8,285 bases of DNA, from contig CAMUQM010000081.1 in the NCBI GenBank assembly GCA_947095945.1, positions 1-8,285 on the forward strand. The letters are read 5' to 3'. Positions 1-5,686 of the stretch are shown here, one piece after another (within the stretch, counting starts at the first letter, position 1; each line of letters begins with the position of its first letter). The notes beneath the pieces were generated by a model. It made no database searches. It saw nothing but the letters and a program-made list of their open reading frames with translations, and was not told where the DNA came from. This DNA comes from an uncultured Prevotella sp. Lineage in GTDB: Bacteria > Bacteroidota > Bacteroidia > Bacteroidales > Bacteroidaceae. Position numbers and translations under genes: made by a program.

Positions 1-1155
1 CTCAATGACCTTATAGAGGCTTATAAGCCAACAGCTATTCAGGAACGTAAGGAAGTTGAAGCGTTAGCTAAGGAAGAAGAAGGTGCTGGCTTTAAGATGG
101 AGCCATGGGATGTAGCTTATTACAGCCAGTTGTTGAAAAAGAAGAAGTATGAATTTGATCCGGAGATGCTTCGTCCTTACTTAGAGTTAGGGAATGTTAT
201 TAAGGGTGTCTTTGGCTTGGCTACACGTCTTTATGGTATTACATTCAAAGAGAACAAGGATATACCAGTTTATCATCCTGATGTTAAGCCGTATGAGGTG
301 TATGATAAGGATGGTAGCTATTTAGCTGTACTCTATGTTGACTTCCACCCGCGTAAAGGAAAGCGTGATGGTGCGTGGATGACGGAGTTTCAGGGGCAGT
401 GGATAGAGCGTGATGGTACGAATATACGCCCACATGCATCCCTTGTGATGAACTTCTCTAAGCCTACAGAGGATAAGCCTGCACTGTTGAGATTAGGCGA
501 GGTTGAGACATTCTTACACGAGTTTGGTCATTCACTTCATGGTATATTTGCGAATACTCGCTTCGAGAGTTTGTCAGGAACTAATGTATGGTGGGACTTT
601 GTTGAACTCCCTTCACAGTTTATGGAGAACTTTGCGATTGAGAAAGAATTCCTTCGTACCTTTGCTTTCCATTATCAGACTGGTGAGCCAATGCCAGACG
701 AGTTGATTGATAAGGTTATTGCCAGCCGTAATTATGGTGCTGCAACAGCTTGTTTGAGACAAGTAAGTTTCGGACTCTTGGATATGGCTTATTATACGCA
801 GAAAGAGGAGTTCACTGAAGATATCATCCCATTTGAGAAGAAAGCATGGGCGCCAGCAATCATTGATGAGCAGCGTACGGATACATGTATGACTGTTCAG
901 TTCTCTCATATTATGGCTGGAGGATATGCCGCTGGCTATTATAGTTATAAGTGGGCTGAGGTTCTTGATGCTGATGCCTTTAGTGTGTTCAAGAAAGAAG
1001 GAATCTTTAATCAGGCAACTGCTCAGCGTTTCCGAGACAATATTCTCTCACGTGGAGGTACGGAACATCCAATGACTCTCTATAAGCGTTTTCGTGGTGG
1101 AGAACCAACAATTGATGCGCTGAAAGAGAGAGATGGACTTTCAAAAGGGCAGTAA
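1..1155 (+). CDS. M3-family zinc metallopeptidase (oligopeptidase A / peptidyl-dipeptidase Dcp type), 3' part
   Basis: The reading frame is open from base 1, so the gene begins outside the window; the ATG at 97 is internal. 384 residues are visible, a little over half of a typical M3 enzyme of about 680 residues. The zinc site is complete: HEFGH at 517-531 (visible residues 173-177), and the third ligand Glu in VELPSQ at 604-606, 29 residues after the first His as in thimet oligopeptidase and neurolysin. The conserved PHASLVMNF stretch precedes it, and the substrate-binding segment FSHIMAGGYAAGYYSYKW (about 901-954) follows. Family members are soluble enzymes that cut short peptides, by endo-cleavage or by removing C-terminal dipeptides; the visible part does not decide between the two. 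The ending looks natural, with stop TAA at 1153. The next gene starts 106 bp downstream on the same strand. Confidence 0.93.
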   Translation, partial: LNDLIEAYKPTAIQERKEVEALAKEEEGAGFKMEPWDVAYYSQLLKKKKYEFDPEMLRPYLELGNVIKGVFGLATRLYGITFKENKDIPVYHPDVKPYEVYDKDGSYLAVLYVDFHPRKGKRDGAWMTEFQGQWIERDGTNIRPHASLVMNFSKPTEDKPALLRLGEVETFLHEFGHSLHGIFANTRFESLSGTNVWWDFVELPSQFMENFAIEKEFLRTFAFHYQTGEPMPDELIDKVIASRNYGAATACLRQVSFGLLDMAYYTQKEEFTEDIIPFEKKAWAPAIIDEQRTDTCMTVQFSHIMAGGYAAGYYSYKWAEVLDADAFSVFKKEGIFNQATAQRFRDNILSRGGTEHPMTLYKRFRGGEPTIDALKERDGLSKGQ

Positions 1156-1173
1156 TAGCTTTTAAAGTTAGAG

Positions 1174-1188
1174 TATATCTAAGATATA
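1174..1188. repeat. short AT-rich palindrome between peptidase and deaminase genes
   Basis: TATATCT (1174-1180), one A, then AGATATA (1182-1188) form a perfect 7-bp inverted repeat 19 bp after the peptidase stop. It has almost no GC pairs and no following T-run, so it is a poor terminator candidate. An operator or chance are the alternatives. The rest of the 106-bp gap shows no convincing TAnnTTTG promoter. Confidence 0.3.
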
Positions 1189-1261
1189 TAGCTTGGCGAA
1201 AGCAAAACCAACTGCTGTTCTCATCACTTCCTATGTGTATTTATAAAATTCAATTAAGACA

Positions 1262-1762
1262 ATGAATAACGAACATATAACAGAACATTCATCAATAACT
1301 TCTTCTGTAGAGGGAAGAGGCAAGTCTGCTGTTGACTATCGTTACCTTCGTATGGCACGTATTTGGGCTGAGAACTCATATTGCAAACGCCGTCAGGTAG
1401 GTGCATTGGTTGTGAAGGATAAGATGATAATCAGTGATGGTTATAATGGTACACCAAGTGGTTTTGAGAATGTATGTGAGGATGAATCGGGCGTAACAAA
1501 GCCTTATGTCCTTCATGCTGAAGCTAATGCTATCACGAAACTCGCTCGAAGTGGTAACAATAGTGAAGGTTCAACGCTTTACGTGACTGCCTCTCCTTGT
1601 ATTGAATGTGCAAAGCTCATTATTCAGGCTGGTATTCGTCGTGTTGTTTATGCAGAGAAGTATCGTCTTACAGATGGTATAGACCTACTGACAAGAGCTG
1701 GCGTTGAAGTGGAGTATAGAAGTCTTGAAGAGGATTGTTGGGCTTCCGCAGATTCTTTATAA
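1262..1762 (+). CDS. dCMP deaminase-family protein (ComEB-like cytidine/deoxycytidylate deaminase)
   Basis: A 166-residue zinc-dependent deaminase of the CDA fold. The zinc and catalytic motifs are intact: H85-A-E87 (His ligand and proton-shuttle Glu) and P112-C113-I-E-C116 (two Cys ligands). The N-terminal half carries the family block SYCKRRQVGALVV and then DGYNGTPSGFENVCED, typical of deoxycytidylate deaminases and ComE operon protein 2. The expected reaction is dCMP to dUMP, which feeds thymidylate synthesis in the cytosol; the exact substrate is inferred from the family. The first 25 or so residues, rich in Ser, Thr and Glu, lie before the conserved RYLRMARIWAENS start of the fold. The ATG at 1262 is the only sensible start, because the next Met (1352) would cut into the domain. 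No Shine-Dalgarno sequence is seen, as is usual in Bacteroidetes. It lies 106 bp after the peptidase gene and 160 bp before the S41 protease gene, so co-transcription is possible but not shown. Confidence 0.94.
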   Translation: MNNEHITEHSSITSSVEGRGKSAVDYRYLRMARIWAENSYCKRRQVGALVVKDKMIISDGYNGTPSGFENVCEDESGVTKPYVLHAEANAITKLARSGNNSEGSTLYVTASPCIECAKLIIQAGIRRVVYAEKYRLTDGIDLLTRAGVEVEYRSLEEDCWASADSL

Positions 1763-1805
1763 TAGAGAATAGGAGTGTGAGTTATTGTTGAGATGGTATA
1801 ATTAA

Positions 1806-1823
1806 TTAGGATTTTAATCCTAA
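1806..1823. repeat. 8-bp perfect palindrome upstream of the S41 protease gene
   Basis: TTAGGATT (1806-1813), TT, AATCCTAA (1816-1823) form a perfect inverted repeat with a 2-bp centre. A 2-nt loop is unfavourable for an RNA hairpin and no T-run follows, so a dimeric-regulator binding site is more plausible than a terminator. It lies 43 bp after the deaminase stop and about 100 bp before the protease start. No regulator can be named. Confidence 0.4.
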
Positions 1824-1889
1824 CATGATTTATCTCTATTATCAATAAAACAATGTATAACAAGTAATTATCGAGTCCCTTTTTAGGTT

Positions 1890-1904
1890 TTCCTGTGTAA
1901 GGAA
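1890..1904 (+). other. small stem-loop in the leader of the S41 protease gene
   Basis: TTCCT (1890-1894), loop GTGTA, AGGAA (1900-1904). The 5-bp stem ends 18 bases before the protease ATG and uses up the only purine-rich AAGGAA stretch, which is in any case too far away for a normal ribosome site. A run of five Gs (1909-1913) follows. It may affect translation, but so short a stem can also arise by chance. Confidence 0.25.
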
Positions 1905-1922
1905 CAATGGGGGTTAGGCTTT

Positions 1923-3599
1923 ATGAATCAAAATAAAAACAATCGTTTCATGCCGCTACTGATGGCACTATGCGTTGTCATCGGTATTCTTATTGGTACT
2001 TTTTATGCCAATCATTTTTCAGGTAATCGACTGAATATTATCAATAGTGGTAGTAGCCGACTTAGCAATCTGCTGCATATCATTGATGATCAGTACGTTG
2101 ATTCTGTTAATATCGACGAACTTGTCGATAAGGCTATTCCTGAGATTTTGTCTGAATTAGACCCACACTCGGTCTATATCAGTGCAAAAGATGTGCAGTT
2201 AGCAACCGACGATTTGAAGGGTTCTTTCTCTGGGGTAGGTATTGAATTCAATATTCGTCAAGATACATTACGCATACAGAATGTCATTAAGGATGGTCCA
2301 GCAGACAAGGCTGGACTGTTAGCAGGAGACAAGGTTGTTAGTATTAATGGTAAAGCCTTTGTTGGTAAAGATGTCACAAACGAAGAAGCTATGCACCGCC
2401 TTAAAGGTCCGAAGGATTCGAAAGTAAAGATTGGAGTAAAGCGATATGGTGAAAAGGGTGTGAAGATGTTCACTGTAACACGAGGTGACATTGCCGTGAA
2501 GAGTGTTTCTGCTGCATATATGCTTAATGATACAACAGGTTATATACGCATAAAGAGCTTTGGTGAAAGAACTTACGCAGAGATGTTAGCAGCCTTGCAA
2601 AGTCTCAATATTCAAGGTGCTGACCATTTGGTTATTGACCTTCGTGATAATGGTGGTGGTATCTTGGAGTCTGCTGTACAGATGTCAAATGAGTTTCTTC
2701 CTAAGAATCGTTTGATAGTTTATACACAAGGAAGAAAGAGCCCACGTGTTAATTATCGTAGTGATGGTAAGGGAAGCTATCAGCATATTCCAATGGTTGT
2801 ACTTATCAATGAGGGTTCAGCATCTGCTGCAGAGATTTTTGCTGGTGCTATGCAAGATAACGATCGTGCGACGATTGTTGGTCGACGTTCCTTTGGTAAG
2901 GGATTGGTTCAGCAGCAAATACAGTTTAATGATGGTAGTTTGATAAGATTGACGATTGCACGTTATTATACTCCATCAGGACGTTGTATTCAAAAACCAT
3001 TCAAGCCGGGTGATAATGCCGACTATGAGAATGATATCCTAACACGATATCAACATGGTGAGTTCTTCTCTCAGGATAGTATCAAACATGAGGGACCTGC
3101 TTATCATACAGTAAACGGACGTACCGTATATGGCGGTGGTGGTATCACACCAGATATCTTTGTTCCAGAGGATACTTCAAAAGTAACTTCTTATTATAAG
3201 GAGGCTGTGATGAGTGGACTTATCCTTCAGTATGCTTTTAACTATACTGATAGTAACAGAAAGAAGCTCAGTGCTTTCGGAGAGATGAAGCCTTTGGCTA
3301 ACTACTTGGAACGTCAAGATCTTGTAAGTGACTTCGTTAACTTCGCCGAAAAGAACGGATTGCGCCGTCGTAATTTGATGATTATGCGTTCACATTCACT
3401 TCTTGAGGACTATCTTAACAGTCGTATCATTTATAATATCCTTGACGAACAGGCTTGGATAGAGTATGTGAACCGTGATGATGCTGCAGTTAAAGAGGCT
3501 GTCAAAGTGTTCTATACACCTTCTCTTCTGTTGCTTAAGCCGAAACAGATGTCTCAAAGACAGACAAATTCTTTACGTAAAACAACCTCTCAACATTGA
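1923..3599 (+). CDS. S41-family C-terminal processing protease (CtpA/Prc type) with PDZ domain
   Basis: A 558-residue serine protease. An N-terminal hydrophobic segment (about residues 9-28) preceded by Lys and Arg should act as a signal anchor, placing the enzyme on the periplasmic side of the inner membrane. A PDZ domain follows (about 100-188, starting SGVGIEF and containing GDKVVSINGK). The S41 catalytic core runs from about 200 to 415. In NEGSASAAE the nucleophile is S301 by alignment to the SASE motif of CtpA/Prc; the general base is K326 in GKG, 25 residues later, and Q330 matches the third catalytic position of Prc. The region after 415 is a C-terminal extension that I cannot assign. 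Family members trim or degrade envelope proteins from their C termini after PDZ recognition; the substrate here is unknown. The ATG at 1923 is the first in frame and directly precedes the signal segment. The stop TGA overlaps the ATG of the next gene. Confidence 0.95.
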   Translation: MNQNKNNRFMPLLMALCVVIGILIGTFYANHFSGNRLNIINSGSSRLSNLLHIIDDQYVDSVNIDELVDKAIPEILSELDPHSVYISAKDVQLATDDLKGSFSGVGIEFNIRQDTLRIQNVIKDGPADKAGLLAGDKVVSINGKAFVGKDVTNEEAMHRLKGPKDSKVKIGVKRYGEKGVKMFTVTRGDIAVKSVSAAYMLNDTTGYIRIKSFGERTYAEMLAALQSLNIQGADHLVIDLRDNGGGILESAVQMSNEFLPKNRLIVYTQGRKSPRVNYRSDGKGSYQHIPMVVLINEGSASAAEIFAGAMQDNDRATIVGRRSFGKGLVQQQIQFNDGSLIRLTIARYYTPSGRCIQKPFKPGDNADYENDILTRYQHGEFFSQDSIKHEGPAYHTVNGRTVYGGGGITPDIFVPEDTSKVTSYYKEAVMSGLILQYAFNYTDSNRKKLSAFGEMKPLANYLERQDLVSDFVNFAEKNGLRRRNLMIMRSHSLLEDYLNSRIIYNILDEQAWIEYVNRDDAAVKEAVKVFYTPSLLLLKPKQMSQRQTNSLRKTTSQH

Positions 3600-4150
3600 T
3601 GATACAACTTGATAAAAAGACCTTGCGAAAAGAAGTGAGGGCACGTAAAAAGCAGTTTTCTACTGAAGAGCTGATAGAAGAATCACGTCCACTTATCCAG
3701 CGTGTACTAAGTCATCCACGCTTGCAAAATGCTAAGACAATTCTTTTATACAATTCGCTGCCAGATGAGGTTTATACACACGACCTTATCAGGTTACTTC
3801 ATGACGAGGGAAAGAGGATACTTCTCCCCGTTGTCATCAGCGATACAGAGATGGAACTGCGCCTCTATAAAGGCTCACAGTATTTTGAAACAAGTTCTTA
3901 TGGCATACTTGAGCCAACTGGTGCGCTCTTTATAGATTTCTCTTCTATAGACTTTGCACTCATTCCCGGTATGGCCTTTGATGGAGAACGTAATCGGCTT
4001 GGTCGTGGTAAAGGTTATTATGATCGTTTCCTACCGCTGCTTACAAATGCTTATAAGGTTGGTATTTGTTTCCCTTTCCAATTTCTTCAGAGTATTCCGA
4101 CCGAAGATACAGATATAAAGGTTGATGAATGTATTCACTCAAACTATTAG
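3599..4150 (+). CDS. 5-formyltetrahydrofolate cyclo-ligase (5,10-methenyl-THF synthetase)
   Basis: A 183-residue cytosolic enzyme that uses ATP to turn 5-formyl-THF into 5,10-methenyl-THF, returning this storage folate to the one-carbon pool. Seen: the basic N-terminal helix KKTLRKEVRARKKQ (residues 6-19), YGILEPTG (101-108), the signature ATP/phosphate loop RNRLGRGKGYYDRFL (131-145), and the closing IKVDECIH (173-180). The length is typical for the family (about 180-200). I chose the ATG at 3599 over the TTG at 3596: the ATG shares its A with the upstream TGA (TGATG at 3597-3601), a classic arrangement for translational coupling to the protease gene. The two genes therefore form an operon, although no shared biochemical function is evident. 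Other names for the family are FthC, YgfA and FAU. Confidence 0.94.
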   Translation: MIQLDKKTLRKEVRARKKQFSTEELIEESRPLIQRVLSHPRLQNAKTILLYNSLPDEVYTHDLIRLLHDEGKRILLPVVISDTEMELRLYKGSQYFETSSYGILEPTGALFIDFSSIDFALIPGMAFDGERNRLGRGKGYYDRFLPLLTNAYKVGICFPFQFLQSIPTEDTDIKVDECIHSNY

Positions 4151-4252
4151 TAGAATTTGGAGAACAAATCATTCTTCTATTACAGAAGAAAAAGATATGT
4201 ATTATTCGTTGATTCGGTAAATAATGTTAGTTATTACCTTGCTATAAATTTT

Positions 4253-4270
4253 ATTGAGGGTGTGTCAAAA
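4253..4270 (+). repeat. left terminal inverted repeat (18 bp)
   Basis: ATTGAGGGTGTGTCAAAA. Its exact reverse complement lies at 4848-4865, and a 15-base reverse complement of its inner part (GAGGGTGTGTCAAAA) lies only a few bases away at 4282-4296. Confidence 0.85.
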
Positions 4271-4296
4271 TGGTATTTGCATTTTGACACACCCTC
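4256..4296 (+). terminator. 17-bp perfect stem-loop followed by Ts, likely terminator of the protease/cyclo-ligase operon
   Basis: Left arm 4256-4272, 7-nt loop GTATTTG (4273-4279), right arm 4280-4296, all 17 pairs perfect, then TTTTCTTT. It lies 105 bp after the cyclo-ligase stop, and the T-run orientation fits + strand termination. On the - strand the hairpin would be followed by AATAAAA, so it should be one-directional. The left arm is also the left terminal repeat of the 613-bp segment, so it may be an element-derived end doing a terminator's job. Confidence 0.6.
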
Positions 4297-4304
4297 TTTT
4301 CTTT

Positions 4305-4328
4305 GGTTCTTCTGTTAAATGCATAGAT
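4305..4328 (+). repeat. subterminal inverted repeat, left copy
   Basis: 24 bases with core GTTAAATGC. They match the reverse complement of 4762-4785 except at two transitions (4313 and 4323). The similarity ends sharply after 4328. Confidence 0.75.
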
Positions 4329-4530
4329 TTGGAAATAGAATAAAGGCTTCTACACTTGCATGGTATGACTATTCCAAATTAGATGGTCTTACAAAGGGGG
4401 ATAAACTACAAGATATAATGCAGAAAATGCAAATAAATAATATGTCTACCCATTCCATAATCTTTCCGCCTTCTACAAACAGTTTATTCCCTTATCAATC
4501 GATGTTTGTAAACTATTTTCAAGCAGCTTA

Positions 4531-4555
4531 AAGCCAATACATACTCTTTTGGCTT
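4531..4555. repeat. AAGCCAA/TTGGCTT inverted repeat inside the segment
   Basis: AAGCCAA (4531-4537) and TTGGCTT (4549-4555) are separated by 11 bases. It directly precedes the AAAAGATGCC direct repeats and may belong to the same repeated unit. On its own it is weak. Confidence 0.35.
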
Positions 4556-4557
4556 CT

Positions 4558-4589
4558 AAAAGATGCCTAATTGACTTGCAAAAGATGCC
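4558..4589 (+). repeat. two direct copies of AAAAGATGCC with a 22-bp period
   Basis: AAAAGATGCC occurs at 4558-4567 and 4580-4589, separated by TAATTGACTTGC. Two copies do not make an array. The unit sits in the gene-free middle of the inverted-repeat-bounded segment. Confidence 0.5.
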
Positions 4590-4738
4590 CTTTTGAGGTG
4601 TTTATGTAATGATTTTTCAGAATCTTATCTGTTTTTTTGAAGTATTAAAATGAAAGGGTTTTCTGTGTAGGAGGGCGATAAAAGAATAGATAGTTGACAA
4701 TTTTGGCTATGTTTTTGTTTAATGAATTACTTCGTTTT

Positions 4739-4780
4739 TTCCGTTAAAGCTATACGAAAGCATCTACGCATTTAACGGAA
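4739..4780. repeat. 10-bp perfect inverted repeat, TTCCGTTAAA/TTTAACGGAA
   Basis: Arms 4739-4748 and 4771-4780 are separated by 22 bases. The right arm is part of the right subterminal repeat, so the TTCYGTTAAA module occurs three times in the segment (4310-4319, 4739-4748, and inverted at 4771-4780). A structured RNA or a transposase-binding end would both fit. Confidence 0.6.
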
Positions 4781-4785
4781 GAACC
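4762..4785 (-). repeat. subterminal inverted repeat, right copy
   Basis: Reverse complement of 4305-4328 at 22 of 24 positions, ending in GGAAGAACC on the + strand. It lies 62 bp inside the right terminal repeat, against 34 bp on the left. The difference of 28 bp is about the length added on the left by the extra arm and loop of the stem-loop (26 bp) but on the opposite side, so the ends are not simple mirror images. Confidence 0.75.
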
Positions 4786-4847
4786 TTTTCTTTGCCTTTA
4801 GAAGAATCCTACTTATAGATTGAAAGTTATCAAGTTAATGATTTGTG

Positions 4848-4865
4848 TTTTGACACACCCTCAAT
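4848..4865 (-). repeat. right terminal inverted repeat (18 bp)
   Basis: TTTTGACACACCCTCAAT, the exact reverse complement of 4253-4270. Unlike the left end it has no adjacent partner and so forms no local hairpin. It ends 44 bp before the trmD stop codon. Confidence 0.85.
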
Positions 4866-4909
4866 TGTATTATAAAAATGTCCATTATGCCTAAAAGTAT
4901 TCCTTTGTC

Positions 4910-5587
4910 TTATTCTTTCAAGAGGTCAGGGCGTAGACGTTTGGTTCGTTCCATCGCTTGGTCAAACTCCCATTGCCTAATCTTTGCCTCGTTTCCACTG
5001 AGTAGAATCTCTGGAACGTCCCAACCCTTATAGCTGCGGGGACGAGTGTAAATGGGTGCTGAGAGCATATCATCCATAAAGCAGTCGGAGAGTGCACTCT
5101 GCTCATCACTGATAACGCCAGGAACTAATCGTACAACAGCATCGGCAATGATGGCTGCTGGTAGTTCTCCACCCGTTAGTACGAAGTCGCCAACAGAAAT
5201 CTCTCGCGTAATGAGATGATCGCGTACACGTTGGTCAACACCTTTATAATGTCCTGCAAGAATGATGAAGTTTCCTCCCAATGAGAGTTCATTGGCAATC
5301 TTCTGATTAAATTGTTCACCATCGGGTGACGTGAAGATAACTTCATCATAGTCACGCTCCTCTTTCAAAGCAGCGATACAACAATCGATTGGCTCAATCT
5401 GCATGACCATACCAGCCTGTCCACCAAAAGGATAGTCGTCGACACGACGCCATTTATCCTTTGTGTAGTCACGAAGATTATGCAGACGAATCTCTGCCAA
5501 TCCTTTCTTTTCAGCTCTGGCAAGGATACTCTCATGTACAAATCCCTCCAGCATCTCTGGTAAAACGGTGATGATATCTATTCTCAT
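4910..5587 (-). CDS. trmD: tRNA (guanine-N1)-methyltransferase TrmD
   Basis: A 225-residue SPOUT-class enzyme that uses S-adenosylmethionine to methylate N1 of G37 in tRNAs with G at position 36, preventing +1 frameshifting. The start MRIDIITVLPEM matches the family start. The trefoil-knot cofactor site is clear: TSPDG (86-90), GHYKGVDQRV (112-121) and SVGDFVLTGGELPA (131-144). The tRNA-binding and catalytic block after the linker is present: D172 in CFMDD aligns with the catalytic Asp of E. coli TrmD (D169), followed by PIYTRP (178-183), VPEILLSGN (191-199) and RTKRLRPDLL at the end. It is about 30 residues shorter than the E. coli protein, mostly by lacking its C-terminal tail. The ATG is fixed by homology and lies 8 bases from a TAACTTTG promoter element, implying a leaderless or near-leaderless mRNA. 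It diverges from the secreted-protein gene at 5687. No terminator is evident just after its stop. Confidence 0.98.
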   Translation of the reverse strand: MRIDIITVLPEMLEGFVHESILARAEKKGLAEIRLHNLRDYTKDKWRRVDDYPFGGQAGMVMQIEPIDCCIAALKEERDYDEVIFTSPDGEQFNQKIANELSLGGNFIILAGHYKGVDQRVRDHLITREISVGDFVLTGGELPAAIIADAVVRLVPGVISDEQSALSDCFMDDMLSAPIYTRPRSYKGWDVPEILLSGNEAKIRQWEFDQAMERTKRLRPDLLKE

Positions 5588-5594
5588 ATTGCTA

Positions 5595-5602
5595 CAAAGT
5601 TA
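5595..5602 (-). promoter_or_regulatory. -7 element of the trmD promoter (TAACTTTG)
   Basis: On the - strand TAACTTTG matches the Bacteroidetes sigma-ABfr consensus TAnnTTTG. Only 7 bases separate it from the trmD ATG (5587-5585), so the transcript would begin at or within a few bases of the start codon. No TTTG-type -33 element is seen at the usual 17-23 bp spacing, so this is a half-supported promoter. Confidence 0.55.
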
Positions 5603-5621
5603 ACTAATCTTTTGCTATTAC

Positions 5622-5652
5622 GTTGATAGTTTAAGAAAATTTTGTAACTTTG
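5622..5652 (+). promoter_or_regulatory. Bacteroidetes-type promoter of the secreted barrel gene
   Basis: GTTG (5622-5625; consensus TTTG), 19 bases, then TAACTTTG (5645-5652), matching the -33/-7 architecture TTTG-N(17-23)-TAnnTTTG. Transcription should start near 5657-5660, giving a leader of about 27-30 nt before the ATG at 5687. The leader is A/T-rich with no Shine-Dalgarno sequence. Confidence 0.75.
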
Positions 5653-5686
5653 CTGCCGTTTCTAAACATATAAATTAAGAACATTT

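Larger units (their letters stand above)
4253..4865. mobile_element. 613-bp inverted-repeat-bounded segment, probable MITE or insertion-sequence relic
   Basis: The outer boundaries are a perfect 18-bp inverted repeat (4253-4270 and 4848-4865). Inside lies a second inverted pair (4305-4328 and 4762-4785) matching at 22 of 24 positions, at roughly similar distances from the two ends (34 and 62 bp). Nested terminal and subterminal repeats around sequence with no gene are what a non-autonomous transposable element, or a decayed insertion sequence, would leave. No transposase motif is readable on either strand and no target-site duplication is evident at the edges. The alternative is a group of intergenic repeats sharing terminator-like modules. 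The family is not assigned. Confidence 0.5.
4151..4909. other. 759-bp gene-free region between the cyclo-ligase and trmD genes
   Basis: I see no credible protein or RNA gene. The first 100 bp hold two weak stem-loops: TTCTTCT/AGAAGAA (4172-4190, followed by As, so not a + strand terminator) and GGTAA-A-TAA/TTATTACC with one bulge (4216-4238). From 4253 to 4865 lies a structured, inverted-repeat-bounded segment described separately. The last 44 bp before the trmD stop are AT-rich with no clear terminator for trmD. A 70-codon open frame at 4319-4531 has no recognisable domain and crosses repeat sequence, so it is not called as a gene. Confidence 0.7.

Noticed and set aside
97..99. ATG as the start of the M3 peptidase
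   Set aside because: The frame is open back to base 1 and encodes family-like sequence. The M3 fold needs several hundred residues before this point.
2811..2834. GSASAAE instead of SASASE in the S41 protease, suggesting a lost catalytic residue
   Set aside because: The nucleophile Ser (S301), Lys (K326, +25) and Gln (Q330) are all in place; only the non-catalytic second Ser is replaced by Ala.
4319..4531. 70-codon open frame in the intergenic segment
   Set aside because: It begins within the subterminal repeat, shows no domain or secretion signal, has low-complexity AT-driven composition and no promoter. Most likely chance.
4558..4589. Possible CRISPR-like repeat
   Set aside because: Only two 10-bp copies with a 12-bp gap; no array and no cas genes.
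4694..4699. TTGACA resembling a sigma-70 -35 box
   Set aside because: No matching -10 at 16-18 bp, and the host promoters appear to be of the TTTG/TAnnTTTG type.
4910..5587. TrmD looks truncated at 225 residues
   Set aside because: All cofactor and catalytic motifs and the closing RPDLL are present. Short TrmD proteins without the E. coli C-terminal tail are common.
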